A DNA stretch of 64,000 nt, taken from Akkermansia sp. RCC_12PD. GTDB lineage: Bacteria > Verrucomicrobiota > Verrucomicrobiia > Verrucomicrobiales > Akkermansiaceae. Below, one piece after another: positions 39,295 through 48,275 of the stretch. Numbering within the stretch: the first letter of the stretch is position 1; the number at the start of each line of letters is the position of its first letter. Made by a program: the position numbers and the translations under genes. The notes beneath the pieces were generated by a model. That model worked only from the letters and a program-made list of their open reading frames with translations. It made no database searches and was not told where the DNA came from. The stretch covers positions 310,001 to 374,000 of the forward strand of contig NZ_CP143889.1 of assembly GCF_036417355.1 (NCBI RefSeq). The letters run 5' to 3'.

Positions 39295-40045
39295 GAGCGA
39301 TCAAAAAACCTTATCCGTTAAAAATCCCGGCCATGCGCCATTCACGCATCAGGAACGGTTTTCAACTTCCAAACCATATGCCTCTCCGTCTCTTCCACCA
39401 AAACAGCCTGTACATCAACAGCATATTTTTTACTCATGCATTACAGCATATGCGGTATGGGAAATAATTCGAGTGCACGCTTTTCCACAAAATGAATAAA
39501 TTGGCGCCTTATCCTCTGTAGGCAATTAAGCGAATTTGGAATTCGATGGCACATGCCCATTTTTCCGACCACGGCGCCCATGGAGTTTCCCTGTAAAATG
39601 GGAATAATCACTTAATGGGAAGATTCCCTGAACTCTTCCGGATAATGCTTGCAGAAGCTAAAACGGGATAAAGTACTTCATCATTTTAACCCCCGTCCTA
39701 TTGCCCGGTATTCCTCCCCTCAAGACGGGAAAATAAGCGGCCATGTTCCCTCTTTTCCCTTCAGGCAATTCCCTCCACCCTGGAAACATTGACAAGTTTA
39801 TCAAACGAGCCCAAAAGCCAGGAAAAGAGCAGAAGCGGTGAGATAACAAGCCATGAACAAGATCAGCTCCAAAGCCAGCATCTACCTAGAATTCCTCTAT
39901 TCCAGAATGGATGGATGAAAAGGAAAACACTCCTTCCCAAGAAAGCGCTTCCCCCCGCAAATGGAAGTTTGCGGGGGGAAGAATCACCAGGATGTCAAAT
40001 CCCGGATATGACGCTTTTTTAAAACGCGGAACAAAAGAACTACCT
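39295..40045. other. Long gene-poor region between fabD and rplQ with a perfect hairpin
   Basis: About 750 bases without a credible gene; short frames on both strands have no start context or recognisable product. It holds a perfect 14-bp inverted repeat CTTCCCCCCGCAAA (39948-39961) / TTTGCGGGGGGAAG (39968-39981) with a 6-base loop. That repeat lies 65 bases past the rplQ stop and probably serves as its terminator or 3'-end stabiliser, although the U run is poor. A TTGACA at 39789-39794 on the plus strand has no gene behind it. Confidence 0.5.
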
Positions 40046-40456
40046 TCAGGCAGTGGCTTCCGTCGTCGCGGGAGCTTCTTCCGTTTCAGCCGCTTCACGG
40101 GGCAGATCGATGATTTCGATCATGGCCACGAGAGCGGAGTCGGTCATGCGCTGACCAAGCTTGATGATGCGGGTATAACCGCCCTTGCGTTCCGCGCAAA
40201 GGGGGGCGATTTCATCAAACAGGCGCTTGACGGCCGTCGTGTTGTGAATAGTGGCGATGGCCTGGCGGCGGGAATGCACGTCACCGCGCTTGGCAAGCGT
40301 GATGAGCTTTTCCACATAGGGGCGCAGAGCCTTGGCCTTGGCCAGGGTGGTGGTGATCCGCCCATTGAGGATGAGGCTGCATGCCTGGTTGGCGAGCAAA
40401 GCCCTGCGATGGGAGGCATTGCGCTGAAGCTTGGAGGTTTTTACACCGTGTCTCAT
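40046..40456 (-). CDS. rplQ: 50S ribosomal protein L17
   Basis: The family-typical start MRHGVKTSKLQRNASHRRALLANQ (residues 1-24) and KRLFDEIAPL are present. The 136-residue length includes an Ala/Glu/Thr-rich C-terminal tail of about 17 residues beyond the usual core. It follows rpoA by 36 bases as in most bacteria. No Shine-Dalgarno sequence precedes it; the leader is AT-rich. Confidence 0.97.
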   Translation of the reverse strand: MRHGVKTSKLQRNASHRRALLANQACSLILNGRITTTLAKAKALRPYVEKLITLAKRGDVHSRRQAIATIHNTTAVKRLFDEIAPLCAERKGGYTRIIKLGQRMTDSALVAMIEIIDLPREAAETEEAPATTEATA

Positions 40457-40492
40457 GATGATATTTTTCTATGTGTGTTGGTTTTGTGAGAT

Positions 40493-41617
40493 TTAGTCGT
40501 CGTCGTCTTCGATGTTGGCGGCAATCAGGTCCGCCAGGCCCACGGGGCTTTCCTCTTCCAGGCCCAGGCGCGGCTTGGCCTGCGGCACGGGGCCGGTCAG
40601 CAGGGAGGGGTCCACCTGGACGCCCAGGGAAAGGCCCAGTTCCAGCAGCTTGTCCTTGATCTCGTTGAGGGACTTCTTGCCAAAGTTGCGGTACTTGAGC
40701 ATTTCGCTTTCGCTCTTCATGGCAAGCTGTCCGACGGTGGTGATGTTGGCGTTGTTGAGGCAGTTGGCGGCGCGTACGGAAAGCTCGATTTCGTTGACGC
40801 TCATGTTGAGCAGCTTGCGCAGGCGGGCCGTTTCCTCGTCCTGGACGGCGGAGGGGGCTTCCTCGAAGTTGACCTGGTTGTCGTCGTAGTTGACGAACAC
40901 GTCCAGATGGTGGCGCAGAATGGCGGAGGCCTGGAGCATGGCGTCAGCCGGGCTGATGCGGCCGTCCGTCCAGACTTCAAGGGTCAGCTTGTCATAGTCG
41001 GTCATCTGGCCCACGCGGGTATTCTGCACGGAATACTTCACACGGGTAACTGGGGAGAAAATGGAGTCAATCGGAATCACGCCGATGGGCATGTCCGGCA
41101 CCTTGTTTTCGTCGCCGGTGGCAAAGCCGCGGCCGACGCGCACCTGGAATTCGCATTCAAACATGGTGTCCTGGTCCAGGGTGCAGATGATCTGGTCGGG
41201 GTTGACGACCTGGTAAGTGGTATCGTCGGCAATATCGGCGGCGGTCACAACGCCCTGCTTGTGTACGCGCAGGGAAAGCAGGCGCGGTTCCTTGCCATGG
41301 TGCTTGAACTTGACCTTTTTCAGGTTCAGCACGATTTCCGTGACATCTTCCACCACCCCGGGAAGGGAGGAGAATTCATGCTGGGCGCCGGCGATGCGGA
41401 CGGAGGTGATGGCAGCCCCTTCAAGGGAGCCCAGAAGAACGCGGCGCAGGGAGTTGCCAAGCGTGTGTCCGTAACCGTTTTCAAACGGTTCCGCCACAAA
41501 GGTCAGATGGTTCGGATCGTTCGGATCCTCAATCTTTTCCAGGCGGCTGGGGACTTCAAAGCGGGCCAGCGTGGTAACGGCCGTTTCTTCTGCAGTAGTG
41601 GTTTCGTTTTCCGACAT
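40493..41617 (-). CDS. rpoA: DNA-directed RNA polymerase alpha subunit
   Basis: The ATG at 41617 is chosen (MSENETTTAEE...); the frame is open 50 codons further up but that part has no family similarity. In 374 residues it has the N-terminal assembly domain (FVAEPFENGYGHTLGNSLRRVLL), which forms the alpha dimer. After a linker comes the C-terminal domain (VNEIELSVRAANCLNNANITTVGQL), which contacts UP elements and activators. An acidic tail ends it in EDDDD. Normally rpoA follows rpsM-rpsK-rpsD. Here the upstream neighbour is on the other strand, so rpoA-rplQ is a detached pair with its own promoter. A candidate TTGAGG-(17)-CATTAT lies directly before the start codon. Confidence 0.96.
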   Translation of the reverse strand: MSENETTTAEETAVTTLARFEVPSRLEKIEDPNDPNHLTFVAEPFENGYGHTLGNSLRRVLLGSLEGAAITSVRIAGAQHEFSSLPGVVEDVTEIVLNLKKVKFKHHGKEPRLLSLRVHKQGVVTAADIADDTTYQVVNPDQIICTLDQDTMFECEFQVRVGRGFATGDENKVPDMPIGVIPIDSIFSPVTRVKYSVQNTRVGQMTDYDKLTLEVWTDGRISPADAMLQASAILRHHLDVFVNYDDNQVNFEEAPSAVQDEETARLRKLLNMSVNEIELSVRAANCLNNANITTVGQLAMKSESEMLKYRNFGKKSLNEIKDKLLELGLSLGVQVDPSLLTGPVPQAKPRLGLEEESPVGLADLIAANIEDDDD

Positions 41618-41829
41618 AATATAATGTAATGTACCGGGTTTCCCCTCAACACGAACACGGCGGGGCGACCCGCCTGAAGGACCAACGGCATGTTTTGGGA
41701 ACGCTCGTGCGGGGAGCAATTTAACGATCTGCTTCCAACAATCAACTCTTTTCACGCATGCCGGCAATTTTTCTGTGACTTACCGTGTGTCATCTGGCAT
41801 AGTGACAGGGCAAACGCACACACAAGCCA

Positions 41830-42954
41830 ATGAAGCATCCTGATTTTCTGGACAACAGGGATTTTACGGGGGAAGACAAGAAGCGCCCCTCCACCCTGCA
41901 CATGGACACCAGCTACAAGGCCCTGGAAGGGGACGTAAAAAAACTTTCGGAAACCGCCTCTACCCGGCATGACCCCCGCTATTTGCAGGAATATATCAAA
42001 ACGGGCATCAACATGGCGCAGTCGGACGCTTCCGACCACGATTTCACCGTCCTGATCCGCGCCGGGCGGGAGATGTACCGCGCCAACTGCGTGTTCGCGC
42101 CGTACCGCCACATCCGCAAGGTATCCATCTTCGGTTCCGCGCGCATCCGGCACGATGAGCCGGCCTATGAAACGGCGCGGGAATTCGCCCGGGAAGCCAA
42201 CGAACACGGCTACATGGTCATCACGGGGGGAGGTCCCGGCATCATGCAGGCGGCCAATGAAGGGGCCGGGGAGGAACGCTCCTTCGGCCTGAACATCACG
42301 CTGCCCTATGAACAGACCTCCAACCATGTGGTGGCCAACAGCAACAAGTTGATCAACTTTTACTACTTCTTCGTCAGAAAGCTGAACTTCGTGGCGGAAA
42401 GCGACGCCATGGTGGCGTTCCCCGGCGGCTTCGGCACCATGGACGAAGTGTTTGAGACCCTCACGCTGATCCAGACCGGGAAAGCCACCATTTACCCCAT
42501 CGTCCTGCTGGACTCCCCCGGCAAGACCTTCTGGCTGAACTGGCTGGCCTTCATCCGCGTGGAGCTGGTAGACGCCGGCCTCATTTCGGAAGACGACCTG
42601 CATCTGATCCACGTCACCAAGAATCCGGCGGAAGCCATCGACCACATCGACCGGTTCTACCGCATTTTCCATTCCTACCGCTTCATCGGGGACACGATCG
42701 CCATCCGCCTGAACGCCCCCATTCCAGCCCAGTGGGTGGAACACCTGGAACGGGATTTTGCAGACCTGATCCTGCCCGGAGGCCGCATGGTCCAGACCGG
42801 CCCCCTGCCGGACGAAGCGGACGAACCCCATCTGGACAAACTGCCGCGCATCGCCTTCCCCATCCGGCGCGGCAATTACGGCAGGCTGCGCCTGCTGATC
42901 GACCGCATCAACGAGGCCCCCAGCAGGACCTACACCCCCGCCCCCCATGCCTGA
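41830..42954 (+). CDS. LOG-family nucleotide phosphoribohydrolase (TIGR00730-like)
   Basis: The 374-residue protein has the LOG (lonely guy) motifs GGGPGIMQAAN and PGGFGTMDEVFE, which bind the nucleotide phosphate and carry the catalytic Glu and Arg. LOG proteins split nucleoside 5'-monophosphates to base and ribose phosphate. The bacterial role is usually nucleotide salvage or is unknown. The protein is longer than simple LOGs (about 190 residues), with extensions of about 100 residues at each end, like the larger PpnN/YgdH-type members. The end overlaps the prepilin peptidase start by eight bases. Confidence 0.87.
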   Translation: MKHPDFLDNRDFTGEDKKRPSTLHMDTSYKALEGDVKKLSETASTRHDPRYLQEYIKTGINMAQSDASDHDFTVLIRAGREMYRANCVFAPYRHIRKVSIFGSARIRHDEPAYETAREFAREANEHGYMVITGGGPGIMQAANEGAGEERSFGLNITLPYEQTSNHVVANSNKLINFYYFFVRKLNFVAESDAMVAFPGGFGTMDEVFETLTLIQTGKATIYPIVLLDSPGKTFWLNWLAFIRVELVDAGLISEDDLHLIHVTKNPAEAIDHIDRFYRIFHSYRFIGDTIAIRLNAPIPAQWVEHLERDFADLILPGGRMVQTGPLPDEADEPHLDKLPRIAFPIRRGNYGRLRLLIDRINEAPSRTYTPAPHA

Positions 42955-44062
42955 ACTGTTTCCGGCATGGCTCATCCCCCTGGTCTTCGGGATGGCCGGG
43001 GCGTGCATAGGCTCTTTCCTGAACGTGGTCATTTACCGCGTTCCGCTGGGCATTTCCATCAATGATCCGGCGCGCTCCTTCTGCCCGGAATGCGATGAAC
43101 CCATTCCCTGGTACCTGAACATTCCGGTCTTCAGCTGGCTGTTCCTGAGGGGGAAATCCGCATGCTGCCGGACACCCATTAGCTTCCGCTACTGGCTGGT
43201 GGAACTGCTGACGGCGCTCATCTTCGCGGCCATGGCCTGGAAATACGCGGATATGTCCCTGGCCGCCGCCGTTCTGCTCTGCGTGTGGAGCGCCCTGGCC
43301 ATTGTCATCATCTTCATTGACGCGGAACATCTCATCGTTTACCGCTCCCAGGCGCTGGCCGCCGCCGCTGCGGGCGTGGGCGCCAGCTGCTTCTTCCCCT
43401 TCCTGCTGCCGGACAAGGATATCATGACCTGGACAGACGCTTTTCAAGGAGCCGTCCTGGGCGGAGCCGCAGGCTATGCCATCATCAGACTGGTCATTGA
43501 ACTGGGCAAGCTGCTCTTCGGTTCATGGAAGGAGCATTTCGACACTCCCGCCGCATGGAGCTTGAAAGAGCCGGAATCCGACCATGAGGAATTGCAGCTT
43601 GTGGTCAACGGCCAGCGCCATGACTGGTCCATGCTTTTTCACCGCACTGCGGACAGGGCCGTGCTTTCCGGCGGTTCCGTCGTCATCGACGGAGAGGAGC
43701 AGTCCCCCGGCGACGTTATCTTGTACCGGGACAGAATAGAGCTGGAAAACGGAGACGTTTTTCCCCTGGAAAACGTGGAAAGTGTAGAAGGAGCCCTGAC
43801 GGACATTCACGCAAGGCGGGAGGCCATGGGCTCCGGGGACGCCTGGATATTGATGATGGCCGGCTGCGTGGGAGGCTGGCAGGGAGCCGTTTTCTGCCTT
43901 TTTATCGGCTCTTTGCTGGGAATTGCCCAGGCTGTCGTCTCCCGCCTGGGTTTCGGTAAAAACCTCCCCTTCGGCCCTGCCCTGCTCAGCGCCGCCTTTA
44001 TCTGGCTTCTGGGAGGCGACCGATGGTGGTTTCTGTACATCAGGTTCATTTCCGGAGAATAA
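42947..44062 (+). CDS. Prepilin peptidase (A24/PilD-like) with an inserted domain
   Basis: The 371-residue membrane aspartic protease cleaves prepilin leaders and N-methylates the new N-terminus. The N-terminal GACIGSFLNVVIYRVPLG is typical. The Zn region has CPEC, but the second pair is CC (KSACCRTP) instead of CxxC. The first catalytic Asp is in FIDAEHL, and the second in GSGD (near residue 297, AMGSGDAWIL). Between the two lies an extra soluble segment of about 85 residues (about 195-285) with a small beta-rich part (VVIDGEEQSPGDVILYRD). PilD homologues lack this segment. Substrates probably include the pseudopilins at 18586-21260. Confidence 0.88.
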   Translation: MPELFPAWLIPLVFGMAGACIGSFLNVVIYRVPLGISINDPARSFCPECDEPIPWYLNIPVFSWLFLRGKSACCRTPISFRYWLVELLTALIFAAMAWKYADMSLAAAVLLCVWSALAIVIIFIDAEHLIVYRSQALAAAAAGVGASCFFPFLLPDKDIMTWTDAFQGAVLGGAAGYAIIRLVIELGKLLFGSWKEHFDTPAAWSLKEPESDHEELQLVVNGQRHDWSMLFHRTADRAVLSGGSVVIDGEEQSPGDVILYRDRIELENGDVFPLENVESVEGALTDIHARREAMGSGDAWILMMAGCVGGWQGAVFCLFIGSLLGIAQAVVSRLGFGKNLPFGPALLSAAFIWLLGGDRWWFLYIRFISGE

Positions 44063-44083
44063 TTTCCTTTCCATGACACATTC

Positions 44084-44118
44084 AAGACCGCACCTGCAAC
44101 AGGCTCGGTCTTATTTTT
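44084..44118 (+). terminator. Terminator after the prepilin peptidase gene
   Basis: AAGACCG/CGGTCTT with an inner CCTG/CAGG stem, followed by ATTTTTG on the plus strand, 22 bases past the stop. The remaining gap to 44347 shows no gene. Confidence 0.75.
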
Positions 44119-44347
44119 GTCGTTTTTCATTCACAGCCAGTGATTTTATCTATCCGCCGCCTTGTGGGCACATGGGGTCCGTCCCACCGGGTTTCCACCG
44201 TGATCTACGGAACATCCATATTTTTATTTTGAAACCAAACCCGGACTCGGGTGTTCATCATAACAAAGGGAGGTAATTCCGAACCGCCGCAAGATGTGCG
44301 GAAAGGATTCCCTCTCCAAACGCATTAACCTCACCACTCAAAAAATT

Positions 44348-45367
44348 ATGACCAAACAAATGATATTAGCCGCAGCCTTCGCCGCGTGTTCGGCATTCGC
44401 CCAGGATGCGCCCGCTCCGGATATGCCCGGAGCTCCGGACGGCCAGCCGGCACCGGAAATGAGGGGGGCCCCGCGCCACAGGGGCGACGGTCCCCGCCGC
44501 CAGGGCCCCCGTCCTGGCCAGAGGGAACTCCAGATCAGGCAGATCAATCCCGGCATGATGATCATCGGGGAAGAACTTGTCATGGCCCGGTATGACACCG
44601 ACAAGGACGGAAAGCTTTCCGATGAGGAAGTAGCCGTTCTGAAAGCCGATGTGCAAAAGGACCAGGAAGCCAAGAAGGCCGCCATCCTGAAGAAATTCGA
44701 CAAGGACGGCGACGGCAAGCTCTCCGCTGAGGAAAGAAAAGCCATGCGGGAGGAATGGGCCAAGGATAATCCGGAAGCCGCCAAGCGCATGGAGGAAATG
44801 AAAGCCCGTCAGGAAGCCCGCAAGGCGGAAATGCTGAAAAAGTTCGACAAGGACGGAGATGGCAAACTCTCCGACGAGGAAAAGAAAGCCATGCAGGAGG
44901 AATGGGCCAAGGAACACCCGGGAGCCGCCAAGCGAATGGGAAAGATGAACAACCGCGGCCCCAGAGGGCCTGAAGCCGGAGACCGTGGCCGCGGTCCCCG
45001 CGGCCCAATGGCGGACGGCCCGCGCCACCAGGGAGGTCCGCGCTCGGAAGCTCCCCGTCCACCCAGAGCTCCGGAAGGACGCCGCGGTGACGGCGACCGC
45101 GGCCCCCGCGGCAACCGCCCTGACGGTCCCCGTCCCCAGCTTGATCCCAACCGAGCCCCCATCATGATGGCCGGCTGGATGCTGATCGAAGAAAAATACG
45201 ATGCCGACAAGGACGGCAAGCTGAATGAAGCTGAAATGACGCAGCTCAAGGCTGATGCCGACAAGGCTCTGGAAGCACGCCGCGCCGCACGCAGGGAAGC
45301 CAGAAAGGCAGCCCGCGGCAATGACACGCCTCCGCCCGCTCCGGCTCCGGCTGAAGAAGGCGAATAA
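44348..45367 (+). CDS. Secreted EF-hand calcium-binding protein with Arg/Gly/Pro-rich spacer
   Basis: I choose the ATG at 44348 because it gives a signal peptide (MTKQMILAAAFAACSAFAQ); an upstream ATG at 44294 does not. The 339 residues hold four canonical EF-hand loops of the DxDxDG type: DTDKDGKLSDEE, DKDGDGKLSAEE, DKDGDGKLSDEE and DADKDGKLNEAE. The middle two are near-identical 48-residue repeats (FDKDGDGKLS through WAKDNPEAAKRM). Between the third and fourth loops lies a low-complexity Arg/Gly/Pro stretch of about 80 residues. It is probably an extracytoplasmic calcium sensor or buffer. Similar EF-hand proteins are common in Planctomycetes and Verrucomicrobia, with no known function. Confidence 0.8.
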   Translation: MTKQMILAAAFAACSAFAQDAPAPDMPGAPDGQPAPEMRGAPRHRGDGPRRQGPRPGQRELQIRQINPGMMIIGEELVMARYDTDKDGKLSDEEVAVLKADVQKDQEAKKAAILKKFDKDGDGKLSAEERKAMREEWAKDNPEAAKRMEEMKARQEARKAEMLKKFDKDGDGKLSDEEKKAMQEEWAKEHPGAAKRMGKMNNRGPRGPEAGDRGRGPRGPMADGPRHQGGPRSEAPRPPRAPEGRRGDGDRGPRGNRPDGPRPQLDPNRAPIMMAGWMLIEEKYDADKDGKLNEAEMTQLKADADKALEARRAARREARKAARGNDTPPPAPAPAEEGE

Positions 45368-45404
45368 TCTACCCGCACAGCAAAAGAGAGAAAACAGAGA
45401 TACG

Positions 45405-45440
45405 GCCCCGTCTGCCTCACGGCAGGCGGGGTTTCTTTTT
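45405..45440 (+). terminator. Terminator of the EF-hand gene
   Basis: GCCCCGTCTGCC/GGCAGGCGGGGT stem (one mismatch) with a 4-base loop, followed by TTCTTTTT. Confidence 0.85.
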
Positions 45441-45584
45441 AGCCGGAAAAACACGGGGAAATACCCCGCTGCCTGTTGTTGAAAAGAAGGAATGGCAGAA
45501 CCGGGGAAGGTACCGGGAGAGTCCTCCTTCCATGCCAGTTCTTTCCCATGTCCTACGGAATCCGGCTTCTTCCTTTCCGGACAT

Positions 45585-45618
45585 TAAAAAGCCGGGGAAG
45601 GCACAGCCTTTCCCCGGC
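45585..45618 (-). terminator. Terminator of secDF
   Basis: GCCGGGGAAGGC/GCCTTTCCCCGGC (45606-45618 and 45591-45602) with a short loop and TTTTTAAT in the minus direction, 31 bases beyond the secDF stop. Confidence 0.85.
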
Positions 45619-45649
45619 GTCATAAACTCAACTGATCCAGGATACCGGA

Positions 45650-48082
45650 TCAGGCTCCGGCCTTCATGGCCTGCTTGACTTCCGCATGCAGCCCATGCTT
45701 TCTGGAGAAGAGGAGCGCCGCCGGAGAAGCGATGAAGATGGAGGAATACGTACCAATCAGGATACCGGCGGAAATCGTCCAGGCGAAGTCTTCCATGGAA
45801 GGACCGCCGAAAAAGTACAGGCAGACCAGCACGGCCAGCGTGGAAAGGGACGTCAGCAAGGTACGGGAAAGCGTTTGATTGATGGCGTCATTCATGATTT
45901 GCTCTGCACTTTCGTTCGGGTCAGCATAGCGTATGTATTCGCGAATGCGGTCGAACACGATGATCTTGTCGTTGATGGAATAGCCCGCCACCGTCAGCAG
46001 GGCGCCGATGTGAATCACGTTCAATTCCGTGCCGCTGATGATCACCAGGCCCAGCACCAGCAGGACGTCGTGCGTCAGGGCGATCACGGCCCCGATGGCA
46101 AAGGTCCATTCAAACCGCACCGTCAGGTAGATCATGATGCCCAGAATACCGAAGAACAGGGCCCATGCGGAGGTAATCAGCGTGTCGTACCCCATGGACT
46201 GGCCGATGGTTTCCTCGCTGAACGGCGCGTTGTCCAGCACCGGGAAGGATTTCTTCAGGGCGGAGGTGATTTCCGCCTTGTCCTGGGCATTGTCGGAAAA
46301 GTTGACCAGGATGTTCACCTTGCTGCTGTCCGTGGATTCCGCCACTTCCTGCACGGTAGCCTTCTGGGTCAGGGCCAGCTTGTTGACGGCATCTTCCGCC
46401 TCCTTGACGGAAATGTCCCCCTTGTTGACCAGATAGGAAATGGAGGAACCGCCGGTGAAGTCCATGCCCAGGCAGTCCTTGCCCTTCATGGCCCCTACCA
46501 CGATGCAGATGACCAGCAGAATGGCGGAAATGGAGCAGGACCAGCCGCGCTGGCCCATGAAGTTGATGTTGCTCTTGCTCTTGAAGAGGTTCAGGAATTT
46601 GACATCTTTCATGATGCCGATCGTGTCCGCCCAGTAGAACAGGACGCGGGTGACGAGAATGGCCCCGATCATGGAAGTAATGACGCCCACCGTCAGGGTA
46701 ACGGCAAAGCCTTTGATGGTGCCCGTAGCCATCCAGTACAGGATGACGGCCGTAATCAGGGAGGTAATGTTGGAGTCGAAAATGGCGGAAAAGGCCTTGT
46801 CGAAGGAATTGCGGATAGCCACGCGGAAGGGGCGTCCCGCTTCCTTTTCTTCCCGGAGGCGTTCGTAAATAAGCACGTTGGCGTCCACCGCCACGCCCAG
46901 GGTAAGCACGATACCCGCAATGCCCGGAAGAGTCAGTTCAAAGCCGAAGATGGACATGGCGCCCAGCAGAAGCAGGGCGTTGATCGTCAGGCCCACGATG
47001 GCCACCAGACCGGCAAAGCGGTAGTAGATGATCATCATGATAAAGCACAGGATCAGGCCCGTGATGCCGGCATATTCCCCCTGAAGCAGGGCCGTATGGC
47101 CCAGCGACGCGGAGATTTCACTGGCGGATTCAAAGTTGAGCTTGTTGGTCAGCGGGTTGGAGAGGACCTTCGTCAGGGCTTCCGCCTCACCGGGGCCGTC
47201 CAGGCCGGTAATCACGAAGCTCTTGGAAAGAACGGAGTTTACAGTGGGCGCACTCTTGACCACGTCATCCAGAACGACGGCCATGCGGTCACGTTTGAGC
47301 TCCATGCGGGAAGTCAGGTTGTACATCTTGTCCGCGCCGTCGTTGCTCAGCGTAACAGCTACTTCCGTAGGGCGGGAAAGGTCCACGCCCGCATGGACAA
47401 TGTCCTTGCCCGTCAGTGATTCACGTTTCTCCAGGAAAAGCTTTTCCGTAACTTCCTCTCCCTTTCCGTTCTTGAACGTGTATTCATACAGCCTGTAGCC
47501 GGGAACGCGCACGCGCCCTTCCGCCACCAGTTCATAGTTGCGGGGGTGGACAGGCAGAATCTGGAGCTTGGCCACCTTGGTCAGGATGGACTTGGTTTCC
47601 TCGCGCTTGGCGGGGTCCGCCGCGGGAATTTGGACTTCAATCAGGTTCAGATCATCCTTCTTCTTGGGGCGGATGATGACGTCGTTGGCTCCGGTGCTGT
47701 TCAGGCGGTCCGTCAGGATGGTGCACGCCTGCTCCATGGCCTCGTTAGTCAGCGGAATCGGCTTGCCGTCGTCCCCAATGTTCGGTTCCACGCTCAGCGT
47801 GAAGGAAACACCTCCGGCAATGTCAATGCCGTATTTCAATCCCTGCTGGAAAAGGGAAAAGAGGGAAAAGGACGCAATGCCGATGATAAAGAAGGTCCCG
47901 GCATTGCGCTTGACCTTGTCCTGGTCAGAACCCAGGTACCAGAAAAACACGCCCAGCAGAACCAGACCGCCTACGAAAATAAACAGAGGGTTGTTGAAGA
48001 GATCGTAAATAAACGCGAGAGACGCGGACATGCCGCCGGCCGCGGGGAGAGTATCGGCAGATGCCAGGAGATTCATAGACAT
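45650..48082 (-). CDS. secDF: Fused protein translocase subunit SecDF
   Basis: SecD and SecF are fused in one 810-residue frame. The RND-type membrane protein uses the ion gradient to complete Sec export. The SecD half holds the first helix, the large periplasmic P1 region (starting near 70 with SVEPNIGDDGKPI) and FDSNITSLITAVIL. The SecF half starts near residue 505 (NFMGQRGWSC) and holds the matching NDKIIVFDRIREYIR region. The frame opens at 48115, but the ATG at 48082 (or 48076) gives the better start in front of the first membrane segment. It has its own terminator. Confidence 0.94.
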   Translation of the reverse strand: MSMNLLASADTLPAAGGMSASLAFIYDLFNNPLFIFVGGLVLLGVFFWYLGSDQDKVKRNAGTFFIIGIASFSLFSLFQQGLKYGIDIAGGVSFTLSVEPNIGDDGKPIPLTNEAMEQACTILTDRLNSTGANDVIIRPKKKDDLNLIEVQIPAADPAKREETKSILTKVAKLQILPVHPRNYELVAEGRVRVPGYRLYEYTFKNGKGEEVTEKLFLEKRESLTGKDIVHAGVDLSRPTEVAVTLSNDGADKMYNLTSRMELKRDRMAVVLDDVVKSAPTVNSVLSKSFVITGLDGPGEAEALTKVLSNPLTNKLNFESASEISASLGHTALLQGEYAGITGLILCFIMMIIYYRFAGLVAIVGLTINALLLLGAMSIFGFELTLPGIAGIVLTLGVAVDANVLIYERLREEKEAGRPFRVAIRNSFDKAFSAIFDSNITSLITAVILYWMATGTIKGFAVTLTVGVITSMIGAILVTRVLFYWADTIGIMKDVKFLNLFKSKSNINFMGQRGWSCSISAILLVICIVVGAMKGKDCLGMDFTGGSSISYLVNKGDISVKEAEDAVNKLALTQKATVQEVAESTDSSKVNILVNFSDNAQDKAEITSALKKSFPVLDNAPFSEETIGQSMGYDTLITSAWALFFGILGIMIYLTVRFEWTFAIGAVIALTHDVLLVLGLVIISGTELNVIHIGALLTVAGYSINDKIIVFDRIREYIRYADPNESAEQIMNDAINQTLSRTLLTSLSTLAVLVCLYFFGGPSMEDFAWTISAGILIGTYSSIFIASPAALLFSRKHGLHAEVKQAMKAGA

Positions 48083-48218
48083 TTCAATCCGGATTGGGTG
48101 TGAGTAATACGGCAAGGGATTTTGGAGAATTTCATCAGCAGGTCAAGCCTTCTGTGCGTGTACCGCCGGATGATCCGGTTCCGCCCGCCAAATGCCGGAA
48201 AGCGCGGCGCCGCCGCAA

Positions 48219-48250
48219 TAAAAAACCCGGTCTCCCTCAGGGGACCGGGT
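48219..48250 (-). terminator. Terminator of the polysaccharide deacetylase gene
   Basis: ACCCGGTC-CC pairs with GG-GACCGGGT (48239-48250 and 48225-48236) around a CTCA loop, followed by TTTTTTATT in the minus direction. Confidence 0.85.
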
Positions 48251-48275
48251 TGAAAAGGGAAGCGGCAGGCAAGCC

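Noticed and set aside
45686-47419. 577-codon plus-strand frame opposite secDF
   Set aside because: Antisense to an intact SecDF; composition typical of a shadow frame and no start context.
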